DNA from: Kineosporia sp. A_224
Lineage (GTDB): Bacteria > Actinomycetota > Actinomycetes > Actinomycetales > Kineosporiaceae
Length of the DNA: 50,907 nucleotides
Direction: 5' to 3'
Assembly (NCBI RefSeq): GCF_002198655.1
Contig: NZ_MWLN01000219.1
Coordinates: 1 to 50,907 of the forward strand
This document shows positions 16,331 to 25,109 of this stretch, piece by piece. Below the pieces are notes generated by a model. That model was given only the letters and a program-made list of their open reading frames with translations. It ran no database searches and was not told the DNA's origin. A program made the translations under genes and the position numbers. Every line of letters begins with the position of its first letter. The first letter of the stretch is position 1.

Positions 16331-19276
16331 GTGCGGATCACCGTCCTCGGGGTCGTCGAGGCCTTCGACGACGCGGGGACGCCGCTCCCGCTGCCCGCCG
16401 GGAACGCGACGGTCCTGCTCCTCGCGCTCGCGGTGTCGGCCGGGCGCCCGGTGCCCGCGGGCCGGCTCGCCGACGTCCTCTGGGGCGCCGCCCCGCCCGC
16501 GACGGCCGGCAACGCCGTCCAGGTGTACGTCCGCCGGCTGCGCCGCCGCCTCGGCGACGACGCGGTCGTCACGGCGGCCGACGGCTACGCGCTCGGCCCG
16601 GCCGTCGAGGTCGATCTCCCGCACGTCGAGGCGCTGCTCGCCGAGGCTGCCCAGGCCCGCCGGAGCGGCGCCGGGGACCGGGCCGTCGAGCTCCTCGATG
16701 CGGCGCTCGAACGCTGGCCGGGACCGCTCGGCGGGGTCCACGGCGACGCACCGTGGCTGCTCGCCGAGCGCAGCCGGCTCGAGGCCGCCCGCGAGCAGGC
16801 CGTCCTGGACCGGCTCGACGCGCTCGTCGGCATCGGCCGGCCGGGCGAGGCCCTGCCGGACCTGCTCCCGCTCGCGGCGACGCACCCGCTCGACGAACGG
16901 CTGCAGTCGCTCCTCGTCCTGGCGCTCGCGGCGGCCGGACGGCGCGACGAGGCGCTCGCGGCCTACCGCAGGGTCCGGACGGCGCTGCGGGAGGAGCTCG
17001 GGCTCGACCCGGGCGACCTCCTCGAGGACGCGCACGCGGTGGCCCTGCAGGCGCCCGCCGGGAGCCGGCCGGCCGGACGCGGCGCGGCCCCCTCCCCGAT
17101 GCACCCGATCGTCGGCCGCGAGGACGACCTGGACGCCGTCCGCGACCTGCTCCTCGGGGACGCCCGGCTCGTCACGGTGACCGGGCCGGGCGGGGTCGGC
17201 AAGACCCGGCTCGCGCTGGCCCTCGCCGCGCAGCTCGCGCGGTCCTTCGACGACGGTGCCGTCTGGGTGCCGCTCTCCGAGCTCACCGACCCGGCCGACG
17301 TGCCCGCCGCGATCGGGTCCGCCCTCGGCCTGTGGGACGTCGGCCCCGACGTGCTCGACGTCGTCGCCGCCCACCTGCGCGACCAGCACCTGCTGCTCGT
17401 CGTCGACAACCTCGAGCACCTGCCCGCCGCGGCCCCGGTCGTGACCAGGCTGCTCGCCGCGTGCGAGGGCCTGCGGTGCCTCGTCACGAGCCGCACCGTC
17501 CTGCGCGTGCACGGCGAGCACCAGCACGCCCTCGCCCCCCTCGCCGTGCCGGACGACGTCCTCGGCCCCGCCGAGCGGCTCTTCTGGAGCCGGGTGCGCG
17601 CGGTCCGCAGCGACCTGCCGGCCGACCCGGGACCGCACCGGCCCGCCGTCCAGGAGATCTGCCGCAGCCTCGACGGGCTCCCGCTGGCCCTGGAGCTCGC
17701 GGCGGCGCGTGCCGCCGTCCTGCCGCTCGTCTCGATCGCTGCGCAGCTGCGCGCCGCCCCCGCCGACCTGCAGGCCACCGGCGTCGCCGCGGCCGACCCC
17801 GCCGACCGGCACCGCTCGCTGCGCGAGCTGGTGCGCTGGAGCACCGACCTGCTCCCGGCACAGGACCGTCGCCTGCTCGGCCGGCTGTCGGTGTTCCGCG
17901 GCGGCTGCACCCTCGACGCCGCGGTCGCCGTCGGCGACCACGACGGCAGCTTCGGCGGCCGGGTCGTCGACGTCGTCGCCGAGCTGCGGGACGCGAGCCT
18001 GGTGACCCTCGACGGGCAGGACCCGTCCCGGCTGCGGATGCTCGTCATGATCCGCGAGTGCGCGCAGGACCTGCTGCCGCCGCAGGACCGTGGACCGCTG
18101 CAGCGGGCGCACGCCCGCCACCTCGCCGACACCCTCGCCGCGACGATGGACGACCGGCCCCGGCACATCGCGTCCGTCGCGCAGGCCCGGGCCGGCGCGG
18201 CCGAGCTCGACAACCTGAGGGCCGCGCTGTCGGCGGCCCGGGACGCCGGGGACACCCCGCTGCTCGCCGACCTCGTCGCCGCGCTGGCCCCCGTCGGCGA
18301 CGTCTCCGGCCGGGCCGGCGAGGTCGTCGGCTGGCTCGACGTCGTCGACGCCGCACCCGGCCGGGCGGTGCTGCCGGCCGCGCGCAGCTGCGACCTGCAC
18401 CTGTGGCGCAGTCGGCTCGCCCGGGACGTCGGTGCCGCCGGCCGCGGGCTCGAGAGCGCACAGGCCTCGCTCGCGGCAGCCCGCGAGAGCGCCGACCCCG
18501 AACGGGTCGTCATGGCCCGGATCCTCGTCGCGTACTGGCTCGCCTACGCCGGTGACCCGCAGGCCCTCGCGCACGAGGACGCCGTCGCCGCGCACCTCGC
18601 CACGGCGGCCGGCCCCGGCACCGGGATGCTCCTCGCGCTGCTCGGCATGGTCGCCCTCCAGCGCGGGGCGCACGACACGGCGACGGACCGGCTGCAGCAG
18701 GCGCTCGTCCTCATGCGCGACCTCGACGAGGAGCTCCACGAGGCGACCGCGGTCGGCTGGCTGTCCGAGGTCATGCTGCTCAGCGGGCGCGGTCCGGAGG
18801 CGGTCGCGCTGCTCGCCCCGTGGGACTTCGCCGCGCTCGCGGACGTCGCCCCGCACCTCGTCGCCTACCCGCTGGGGAACCGGGTCACCGCGGCCCTGCT
18901 CACCGGCGACCCGGCGCGGGCGGCCGCCGACCTGCCGCTCGCCCTCGACCTCGCCGAACGCGGCGAGGACGTCGTCCTGCGGCTCGACGTCGTCCGCGCC
19001 GTCGTCGCCGTCGCCGCGGGCGCCGGCGCCTGGGCCGACGCGCTCCACCTGCTCGCCGGGTTCGCCCGGCACGCCGAGCCGCTGCGGGCGGCGCTCGAGG
19101 CGTCGTCCGGCGAGCTCGTCGTCGCCGGGATCGCGGACCGGGCCGCGGCCGCGCTGCCCGGGCCCGTCGCCGAGGCCGCCCGCCGGGCCGGCGCGGCCGC
19201 CGACCTGGCCACGCTGTGGCGGACGGCGCGGCGCGTCGTCCGCGAGCACCTCGCGCCCGGTCCTCCCTCGCGCTGA
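16331..19276 (+). CDS. SARP/AfsR-type transcriptional regulator with ATPase and TPR-like region
   Basis: 981 residues from the GTG at 16331, where the typical SARP opening (RITVLGVVEA) begins; an ATG at 16271 would add 20. Residues 1-92 form the winged-helix DNA-binding domain, 95-243 the bacterial transcriptional activation domain, then an STAND/NB-ARC-like ATPase with P-loop GPGGVGKT (285-292) and a LLVVDNLEH Walker B. A helical-repeat C-terminus follows. Large AfsR-like proteins activate metabolic or antibiotic genes by binding heptamer direct repeats; such repeats occur just after its own stop. Its target could be the amidohydrolase operon upstream or the copper operon downstream, undecided. 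Confidence 0.85.
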   Translation: MRITVLGVVEAFDDAGTPLPLPAGNATVLLLALAVSAGRPVPAGRLADVLWGAAPPATAGNAVQVYVRRLRRRLGDDAVVTAADGYALGPAVEVDLPHVEALLAEAAQARRSGAGDRAVELLDAALERWPGPLGGVHGDAPWLLAERSRLEAAREQAVLDRLDALVGIGRPGEALPDLLPLAATHPLDERLQSLLVLALAAAGRRDEALAAYRRVRTALREELGLDPGDLLEDAHAVALQAPAGSRPAGRGAAPSPMHPIVGREDDLDAVRDLLLGDARLVTVTGPGGVGKTRLALALAAQLARSFDDGAVWVPLSELTDPADVPAAIGSALGLWDVGPDVLDVVAAHLRDQHLLLVVDNLEHLPAAAPVVTRLLAACEGLRCLVTSRTVLRVHGEHQHALAPLAVPDDVLGPAERLFWSRVRAVRSDLPADPGPHRPAVQEICRSLDGLPLALELAAARAAVLPLVSIAAQLRAAPADLQATGVAAADPADRHRSLRELVRWSTDLLPAQDRRLLGRLSVFRGGCTLDAAVAVGDHDGSFGGRVVDVVAELRDASLVTLDGQDPSRLRMLVMIRECAQDLLPPQDRGPLQRAHARHLADTLAATMDDRPRHIASVAQARAGAAELDNLRAALSAARDAGDTPLLADLVAALAPVGDVSGRAGEVVGWLDVVDAAPGRAVLPAARSCDLHLWRSRLARDVGAAGRGLESAQASLAAARESADPERVVMARILVAYWLAYAGDPQALAHEDAVAAHLATAAGPGTGMLLALLGMVALQRGAHDTATDRLQQALVLMRDLDEELHEATAVGWLSEVMLLSGRGPEAVALLAPWDFAALADVAPHLVAYPLGNRVTAALLTGDPARAAADLPLALDLAERGEDVVLRLDVVRAVVAVAAGAGAWADALHLLAGFARHAEPLRAALEASSGELVVAGIADRAAAALPGPVAEAARRAGAAADLATLWRTARRVVREHLAPGPPSR

Positions 19277-19292
19277 GCGCCCGGCGCCGCGG

Positions 19293-19310
19293 GTTCAGCG
19301 CCGGTTCAGC
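19293..19310 (+). promoter_or_regulatory. GTTCAGC direct repeat with 11-base period
   Basis: GTTCAGC occurs at 19293 and 19304, eleven bases apart, and GTTCACG at 19359, five further periods away. Heptamers on an 11-base period are the known layout of SARP (AfsR) and PhoP sites in actinobacteria. It lies between the SARP gene and the copper operon. Confidence 0.35.
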
Positions 19311-19350
19311 CACGCCCCCCAGGATCGGCGGGCCCCACGAAACCGTCGTC

Positions 19351-19379
19351 GGGGCCGGGTTCACGGGGGACCCGGCCCC
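19351..19379 (+). terminator. GC hairpin after the SARP gene
   Basis: GGGGCCGGGT (19351-19360) and ACCCGGCCCC (19370-19379) form a perfect ten-pair stem with a nine-base loop, 75 bases past the SARP stop. No T-run follows, as is common in actinobacteria. The rest of the 347-base gap to the copper operon holds a second short hairpin (CGGGGG/CCCCCG, 19523-19540) and a TACTCT -10-like element near 19570. Confidence 0.5.
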
Positions 19380-19623
19380 GCGCGACGGCGGCCAGGGCCG
19401 GCGGGGGGCCGGCAGGGGGTGCGCACCGCCGTCCTCGCCCCTGCGGCGGCGGTGCCGGGCACGTCCGGCCGCGGCCCAGAACCCGCGCGCCGGGCGTGTT
19501 CCTGCCTGTGCCCTCGTCGATTCGGGGGAAACCTCCCCCGGGTGCGTGCGCCGCCGGCGATCTGCTCCGTACTCTCGACACGGCACGGTGCCGGTCCGGG
19601 CCAGGGGCAGGAAGGGGCGACCC

Positions 19624-20307
19624 GTGGGGTCACGCACGGGGCGACGACCAGGGCGGGTCGTCGCCGGGCTCGGCGCGCTCGCCGTCGCGGTGTGCGCCCT
19701 GCTCCTCCCGGCGGCCCCGGCCGCCGCGCACGCCGGGATGACGCCGGACGCACCCTTCTACCGCTCCGTCGTCACGGGGATCGCCCCGCAGGTCCCCGGC
19801 CTCGTCGTGAGCGTGGAGCGGACCGGCGAGACCGTCACGGTGACGAACGGCACCGGGCGGGCCGTCGAGGTCACCGGAGTCAGCGGCGAGCCGTTCCTGC
19901 GGTTCGGCCCGCAGGGCGTCGAGGAGAACACCGCGTCGCTGACGTCCCGGCTCAACGCCGTGCGCGTCCTCGGTGCCGCGCCGGCGCCGCCGCCGTCCGC
20001 GACGGCCGTCGTGTGGAAGCACGTCAGCGACGACGCGACGTACACGTGGTCCGACCACCGCACGCACTGGATGTCCCGGCAGCGCCCGCCCAAGGTCGCC
20101 ACCGACCCCGGCAACCCGCACCCGGTCTCGACCTGGAAGATCCGGATGACCGTCGACGGCACGCCCGTCACCGTCGAGGGCGCCCTGTCCTGGGCGGGGG
20201 CCTCGGCCACCGCGGGCTGGCTCGCGCCCTCCGTCGTCGGCGGCCTCGTCCTGCTCGCCCTCGTGGCCGTCGGCCTCGCCGTCCGGTCCCGGACCGGCCG
20301 CCCGTGA
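19624..20307 (+). CDS. Secreted, membrane-anchored protein of the copper operon
   Basis: 227 residues. Signal peptide with AAPAAAHAGM cleavage region, an extracellular domain, and a C-terminal hydrophobic segment (about 196-216) followed by basic residues. The extracellular part has FLRFGPQGVEENTAS and the motif SDHRTHWM, which resembles an uncharacterised family often found next to copC/copD in actinobacteria. The mature N-terminal His and the DHRxHWM cluster could bind metal (inference). The GTG at 19624 has GGAAGGGG upstream. The stop overlaps the CopC-CopD start as GTGA. Confidence 0.75.
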   Translation: MGSRTGRRPGRVVAGLGALAVAVCALLLPAAPAAAHAGMTPDAPFYRSVVTGIAPQVPGLVVSVERTGETVTVTNGTGRAVEVTGVSGEPFLRFGPQGVEENTASLTSRLNAVRVLGAAPAPPPSATAVVWKHVSDDATYTWSDHRTHWMSRQRPPKVATDPGNPHPVSTWKIRMTVDGTPVTVEGALSWAGASATAGWLAPSVVGGLVLLALVAVGLAVRSRTGRP

Positions 20308-21989
20308 CCGGCCGCGCAGCCCCCGCGAGGCCGGCCCGGCGCGCGGTCGCCCTGCTCGCGGCCGTGGTCGCCGCACTGGCCTGGCTCGTCGCCGGCGCCC
20401 CTGCTGCGTCCGCGCACGCGAACCTCAGGCTCACCGAGCCCGTCCAGGGCAGCCGGGTCGAGACCGCGCCGACCGCCGTCACGCTGCGGTTCTCCGAGGG
20501 GGTCGGCCTGTCCGACCGGTCGGTCCAGGTGCTCGACGGCAACGGGCGCCGGGTCGACACCGGGCCGCCGTCGCACCCGGACGGCGCCGGGGACGTCGTC
20601 ACCGTCCGGCTCCAGGGCGGCCTCTCCCGCGGGACGTACACGGTCGTCTACCGGGTCGTCTCCGCGGACAGCCACCCGATCGCCGGCACCTTCTCCTTCG
20701 GTCTCGGCGTGCAGCCGGGCGCGGTCCGGGCCGACGTCGCGGCCGCCTCGCCGGACACCGTCGCCGTCCACGGCGCCGCCCGTGCGCTCTCCCTCGCAGG
20801 TGCCGCGGGCCTCGTCGGGGGCGTCGTGTTCTGCGTCGCCGTCTGGCCGGCCGGCACCGGCTCGCGGCGGGCGCGCTCACTCGTCACCGCGTCGTGGTGG
20901 GCCTCCCTCGGCACGACGCTGGCCCTGTTCGTCGTCCAGGGCCCCTACGGCGCGGGCCTGTCGCTCACCTCGCTCCTCGACCCCGACCTCGTCGGGACGA
21001 CCCTGTCCACCCGGTACGGGCAGCTGCTGCTCATGCGCCTGGTCCTGCTCGCGCTCGCGGTCCCGCTGCTGCGCCGGCTCGACGGGGACCGCACGGTCGT
21101 CGCGCCGCTCGCGGGCCTCGGCGGGATCCTGCTGCTGACGTTCTCGCTCGCCGAGCACGCCGGCCAGGGCCGGCTCGTCCCGCTCGCGGTCGCCGCGGAC
21201 GCGTTCCACGCCGGCGCGGCGTCGGTGTGGCTCGGCGGCCTCGCGACGCTGCTGCTCGTCGTCCTCGTCCGCCCGGCGCCGGGCGACCCGCGACCCGACC
21301 TGTCGGCCGTGCTCCCCCGCTGGTCGCGGACGGCGGCCGGCGCCGTCGCCGTGATCGTCGGCACCGGGCTCTTCCAGGCGTGGCGCGAGGTCGGCGAACG
21401 GGCCGCGCTCACCGGGACGACGTACGGCCGCCTCCTGCTCGCCAAGGTCGCCCTCGTCGTCGTCATGCTCGTCGTCGCGGCGAGCGCCCGCTCGCTCGTC
21501 ACCCGGCTCGCCGGCCGCGGCCCGGACACCGCGCAGACCGCGCTGCGGGTGCGCTCCCGGGTGGCGACCGAGGCCGTCGTCGGCGTGCTCGTCCTCGCGG
21601 TCACGGCGACGCTCGTCGGCACGGTGCCGGCCCGGGACTCGTTCGACACGCCCTTCTCCAGGACACTGAAGGCCGTGGACGTCGAGGGCAAGGAGATCAC
21701 CGTGCTGCTCGACCTCGACAGCACCCGCTCCGGCCTCACCGCGATGCACGTCTACACGTTCACCGACTTCGGCGACCCGCTGCCCTTCGAGTCGGCGACG
21801 GCGTCGCTGACGCAGAAGGCGGCGGGCCTGGGCCCGGTGCGCGTCGACCTGCCGGTGCTCACGCCCGGGCACGGGACGACGGACGCCGTCGTCATCCCGG
21901 CCGCCGGCGCCTGGTCGGTGTCGGTCCGGGTGCTCACCGACGCGACGACCGCCTACATCGCGACGACGACGATCGACGTCCGCGGATGA
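20304..21989 (+). CDS. CopC-CopD fusion, copper resistance/import protein
   Basis: 561 residues. After a signal peptide, the mature protein starts at the His of SAHANLRLTEP, the first copper ligand of CopC. The domain (to about 130) includes the second ligand region VSADSHPIAGTFSF. About eight hydrophobic helices follow, with CopD features such as SLAEHAGQG and ADAFHAGAASVWLGGL. A C-terminal extracytoplasmic domain of about 110 residues (from LKAVDVEGKEITVLLDL) resembles the YtkA-like tail found in many actinobacterial fusions. It handles periplasm-side copper and possibly its uptake. Coupled by GTGA to the upstream gene and by position to ycnI downstream. Confidence 0.88.
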   Translation: MTGRAAPARPARRAVALLAAVVAALAWLVAGAPAASAHANLRLTEPVQGSRVETAPTAVTLRFSEGVGLSDRSVQVLDGNGRRVDTGPPSHPDGAGDVVTVRLQGGLSRGTYTVVYRVVSADSHPIAGTFSFGLGVQPGAVRADVAAASPDTVAVHGAARALSLAGAAGLVGGVVFCVAVWPAGTGSRRARSLVTASWWASLGTTLALFVVQGPYGAGLSLTSLLDPDLVGTTLSTRYGQLLLMRLVLLALAVPLLRRLDGDRTVVAPLAGLGGILLLTFSLAEHAGQGRLVPLAVAADAFHAGAASVWLGGLATLLLVVLVRPAPGDPRPDLSAVLPRWSRTAAGAVAVIVGTGLFQAWREVGERAALTGTTYGRLLLAKVALVVVMLVVAASARSLVTRLAGRGPDTAQTALRVRSRVATEAVVGVLVLAVTATLVGTVPARDSFDTPFSRTLKAVDVEGKEITVLLDLDSTRSGLTAMHVYTFTDFGDPLPFESATASLTQKAAGLGPVRVDLPVLTPGHGTTDAVVIPAAGAWSVSVRVLTDATTAYIATTTIDVRG

Positions 21990-22018
21990 CGCCCGCGGAC
22001 CCCTGCGCAGGAGAGCCG

Positions 22019-22765
22019 ATGCCCGCCCCGTCCCGCCGTTCCCGCAGCGCCCGCCGTGCCGGCGCGGTCGCCGCGCTGACCCTGGCCCTCGCGGTCGTCG
22101 CGGGCCCGGCCGCCGCGCACGTCACCGTGAGCGCCGACGACGACCGCCGCGGCGCGCAGGACGTGCTGCTGACCTTCCGGGTGCCGAACGAGGCGGACGA
22201 CTCGACGACCGTCAAGGTCGAGGTCAAGCTGCCGTCGAGGACACCGCTCGGCTCGGTGCTGCCGGCGCCCGTGGCGGGCTGGACGGTGACGACGAGCGAG
22301 GTCGACCTCGACGCGCCGGTCACGACGGACGACGGCGCGATCACCCGCGGCGTCGCGACCGTGACGTGGACCGCGGACAAGGGCACGAAGGGGATCCCGG
22401 TCGGCGGGTTCCAGGCGTTCCAGCTCCTCGTCGGGCCGCTGCCGGACGCCGACAGCCTGGCCTTCCCGACGGTCCAGACGTACGCGAACGGGACGAGCGA
22501 GAGCTGGGTCGACCCGGTGACCGACCCGGCGAACCCGCCGGAGAGCCCCGCGCCGCGGCTCACGCTGCGGGCCGCGGCCGACGGCGAGGCCGCCGGGGCG
22601 GGGACGGCGGCGTCCGGCACGTCGGGGGACGCCGCGGGGGACGCTGCCGGAGGCGGCTCCGGCGACGGGCCGGGGGCGTACGGGATCGCCGGCCTCGTGC
22701 TGGGTGCGGTCGGTGCCGTGCTCGGCGCGGTCGCGTTCTGGCGCACCGGGCGCCGGTCCGCGTGA
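22019..22765 (+). CDS. YcnI-like (DUF1775) copper-binding protein
   Basis: 248 residues. Signal peptide ending GPAAAHVTVSADD, so the mature protein begins with His, the known copper ligand of YcnI. The DUF1775 beta-sandwich follows (TFRVPNEADDSTTVKVEVKLP, GGFQAFQLLVGPLP, then SESWVD). A Gly/Ala/Ser linker leads to one C-terminal membrane helix with a basic end. The ATG at 22019 has AGGAGAG upstream and is preferred to one at 21986 that overlaps the copCD stop. It is the third gene of the copper operon. Confidence 0.9.
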   Translation: MPAPSRRSRSARRAGAVAALTLALAVVAGPAAAHVTVSADDDRRGAQDVLLTFRVPNEADDSTTVKVEVKLPSRTPLGSVLPAPVAGWTVTTSEVDLDAPVTTDDGAITRGVATVTWTADKGTKGIPVGGFQAFQLLVGPLPDADSLAFPTVQTYANGTSESWVDPVTDPANPPESPAPRLTLRAAADGEAAGAGTAASGTSGDAAGDAAGGGSGDGPGAYGIAGLVLGAVGAVLGAVAFWRTGRRSA

Positions 22766-22766
22766 C

Positions 22767-22836
22767 GTCGTGGTGAAGTCGTCGTGGTGAAGTCGTCGTG
22801 GTGAAGACGTCGTGGTGAAGACGTCGTGGTGAAGCA
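22767..22836 (+). repeat. Five tandem 14-base repeats across a gene start
   Basis: Unit GTCGTGGTGAAGtC or aC, five head-to-tail copies between ycnI and the methyltransferase; the last unit contains the likely GTG start. Every copy carries GTGGTGAAG. Since 14 is not a multiple of three, gain or loss of a copy changes the reading phase upstream of the start. Confidence 0.92.
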
Positions 22837-23491
22837 GCACGACTGGGTCGCCTGGCACGCCGCCTACGACCGGCCCGGGTCGTCGCTGTCACGGCGGCTC
22901 GAGGTGGTCCGGGAGCAGGTCCGGCGTGCGCTCGACGACCTGCCGGCCCGGCTGCCGGGAGCGGCGCCGCACACGCTCGTGAGCCTGTGCGCCGGGGACG
23001 GCCGCGACGTCCTGCCGGTCCTCGCGGAGCACCCGCGGCGGGACGACGTCCGCGTGCTCCTCGTCGAGCTCGACGGCGCGCTCGTCGCGGCCGCCCGGGA
23101 GGCCGTCGACGCGCTCGGGCTCACGCGCGTCGAGGTGCGCGGGACCGACGCCGGCCCGGTCGACACCTACCTCGACCACCTGCCCGCGGACGTCCTGCTC
23201 GTGTGCGGGGTCTTCGGCAACGTCCCCCCGGACGACGTCAGGCGCACCGTGGACGCACTGCCCGGGATGCTCGCCGACGACGGCGTCGTCCTGTGGACCC
23301 GCGGCCGCGGCGGCGACGGCAACGAGCAGGCCCAGGTGATCCGGCGCCGGTGCGTGCGTGCCGGGCTCACCGAGGTGTCGTTCACCGCGCCCGACGACGC
23401 GCGCTTCCGGGTCGGGGTGCACCGGCGCCCGGCCGGCACCGTGGACGCCGCCCCGCCGGCCCCCGGGACGCGCCTGTTCGCCTTCGCCTGA
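22826..23491 (+). CDS. SAM-dependent class I methyltransferase-like protein
   Basis: 221 residues. A Rossmann pattern is visible: LVSLCAGDGRDVLPVL as the SAM-binding motif I (about 51-66), VLLVELDGALVAAARE with the acidic ribose ligand, and LLVCGVFGNVPPDDVRRTV as the motif IV region. The C-terminus has the two-strand hairpin of this fold. The substrate is unknown. The start lies in the last of five 14-base repeats, at GTG 22826 or 22829; an in-frame TGA at 22802 bars anything longer. No normal ribosome site other than the repeated GGTGAAG is present. Confidence 0.75.
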   Translation: MVKQHDWVAWHAAYDRPGSSLSRRLEVVREQVRRALDDLPARLPGAAPHTLVSLCAGDGRDVLPVLAEHPRRDDVRVLLVELDGALVAAAREAVDALGLTRVEVRGTDAGPVDTYLDHLPADVLLVCGVFGNVPPDDVRRTVDALPGMLADDGVVLWTRGRGGDGNEQAQVIRRRCVRAGLTEVSFTAPDDARFRVGVHRRPAGTVDAAPPAPGTRLFAFA

Positions 23492-23542
23492 CAGGCCCGC
23501 CCGCCCGACGTGCCCTGCTCTGCCTGCCCTGCCCGGCGCGGG

Positions 23543-24355
23543 TCAGCCCGCGAGCTTCCTCAGGGCCGCGACGACGTCCGTCGTCAGCGGGTCGCCGTGC
23601 CCGAAGAGCACCGCCCGCACGGGCAGCCGCGCGAGCCGCCCGACGGAGGCCTGCGCCGCCGCGGGGTCCGCGGTGTTCGGCGGGCTGGATCCCTGGAGGC
23701 CGTCGGTGTTCCGGATCGCGTCGCCCGCGACGAGCACGCCGGTCTCCGGGTCGAAGACGCTCATGTGCCCGGCGGTGTGCCCGGGCGTCCCGACGAGCTG
23801 CAGCCCGAACACCTCGGCACCGTCCTCAAGCGGGGTGAGCGGTCGCGGGCCGGCGGGGACCTGCTCGAGGTCGGCGGCGCCGACGTAGCCGGTCGCGCCG
23901 GACGCGCGGGCCAGGACGTCGGGCAGGCTGCCGGCGTGGTCGGGGTGGTGGTGGGTGAGGACGACGTGCCGCACCCCGGCCCAGCCGGGCCCCGCCGCGT
24001 CGAGCACGGCACCGATCGCGTCGGCGCTGCCCGCGACGCCGGTGTCGACGACTGCCACCTCGCGGCCGCGGACGAGGACGTAGGCGGAGACGAACCCGAG
24101 GTTGACGCGTGCCCAGCCGGGTGCGCCGTCGACACCGGCCGCCAGGCTGCTCGCGGGGGCGGACGACGGCTCAGGGGCAGCCGGCGTCCCAGGTGCCGCA
24201 GCGCCCGCGGTCCCTGCGGGGGAACCCGTCGCCGGTCCGGCGCCCGACCCGTCGGACGAGCAGGCGCCGAGGAGCGCGAGCGCGAAGCCGCCGCCGCCGA
24301 GGCCGAGGACGACCTGGCGCCGGGAGGGTCCGGGGCCGGGCTGCGAGGTTCCCAT
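23543..24355 (-). CDS. Exported MBL-fold metallo-hydrolase, Tat-type lipoprotein
   Basis: 270 residues. The N-terminus has twin arginines (SRRQVVLGLGGG) and a lipobox LLGAC, so it is likely exported folded through Tat and lipidated. The MBL domain has LTHHHPDHAGS (the HxHxDH metal motif), GTPGHTAGHMS, FDPETGVLVAGDAI with the bridging Asp, and a late LFGHGDPLT. Proteins of this kind hydrolyse thioesters, phosphodiesters or lactones; the substrate is unknown. TACCGT stands six bases before the ATG, again the leaderless pattern. Confidence 0.85.
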   Translation of the reverse strand: MGTSQPGPGPSRRQVVLGLGGGGFALALLGACSSDGSGAGPATGSPAGTAGAAAPGTPAAPEPSSAPASSLAAGVDGAPGWARVNLGFVSAYVLVRGREVAVVDTGVAGSADAIGAVLDAAGPGWAGVRHVVLTHHHPDHAGSLPDVLARASGATGYVGAADLEQVPAGPRPLTPLEDGAEVFGLQLVGTPGHTAGHMSVFDPETGVLVAGDAIRNTDGLQGSSPPNTADPAAAQASVGRLARLPVRAVLFGHGDPLTTDVVAALRKLAG

Positions 24356-24398
24356 CGGGTGACGGTAACCGCGGCCGCGTCGCCCGTCGACCGGTGCG

Positions 24399-25109
24399 TC
24401 AGCCGGTGAGGGCGGTCGGCGGTGCCCAGCCGGTGACGCCTCCCCGGCGGGCGGCCACCCGGCGGGCCGGCGGGCGCGGGCGCGCGGCAGCGGGCTCCTG
24501 CGCCGGTCGGGCGAGCAGCCCTTCGAGGTGCCGGCCCTTGGCGTGCCCGCTCGCCCGCCCCTCCCAGGGGGCCGACCAGCGGGTGCCGCAGATGCGCAGC
24601 GAGGCCCAGCCGGCGCCGAGCACGATGAGCAGGTCCCCCACGCTGAAGACGTTGGCGAGCGGCCAGCCGGCGGGCACCGCGAACACGTCGCCGAGCAGCG
24701 CCAGCCGCGGGTCGGCGACGATGCCCGAGTTCGCCAGGCCCGCTGCGGCGCCGAGCGTCTCCGCCTCGAGCATGCCGGCCCGGGCGAGCGCGGCGGACGA
24801 CGCGGGCAGGGTGCCGCCGTTGAGCGCGATCGTCAGCCCGTTGGAGAGCGCTCCGAGCCCGAGGACGACGATCCCCGGCACCCGGCGGTTGACGACGACG
24901 AACGCCCCGGCGGCGAGGTACGAGCCGACATGCAGGGCCACGAGCAGCACGCGCGGGCCGGGCAGCACGGAGACCGCGGCGAACTGCACGACGAACGCGG
25001 CGCTGACCACCTCGGTCCGGCGCAGCCGCAGCACCGCGAACCCGCGGAGCCGACCGCCCACGAGCAGCGGCACGAGGACCGCGAGCAGCGCGCAGACGGG
25101 GACGATCAC
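24399..25109 (-). CDS. DUF5317-family membrane protein
   Basis: 236 residues. Helices at the N-terminus (IVPVCALLAVLVPLLVGG) and along the first 180 residues, with NRRVPGIVVLGLGALSN, the ALNGGTLP motif and a FSVGDLLIVLGAGW helix, all characteristic of DUF5317. The last 50 residues are basic and Pro-rich. The GTG at 25109 overlaps the stop of the GGDEF/EAL gene as GTGA, so it is translated from the same message. This association suggests a signalling partner for the cyclase, but that is only positional. Confidence 0.75.
   Translation of the reverse strand: MIVPVCALLAVLVPLLVGGRLRGFAVLRLRRTEVVSAAFVVQFAAVSVLPGPRVLLVALHVGSYLAAGAFVVVNRRVPGIVVLGLGALSNGLTIALNGGTLPASSAALARAGMLEAETLGAAAGLANSGIVADPRLALLGDVFAVPAGWPLANVFSVGDLLIVLGAGWASLRICGTRWSAPWEGRASGHAKGRHLEGLLARPAQEPAAARPRPPARRVAARRGGVTGWAPPTALTG

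Noticed and set aside
16052-19249. 1065-codon open frame on minus
   Set aside because: Antisense to the SARP gene; composition is Arg/Gly/Ala/Asp filler with no domain.
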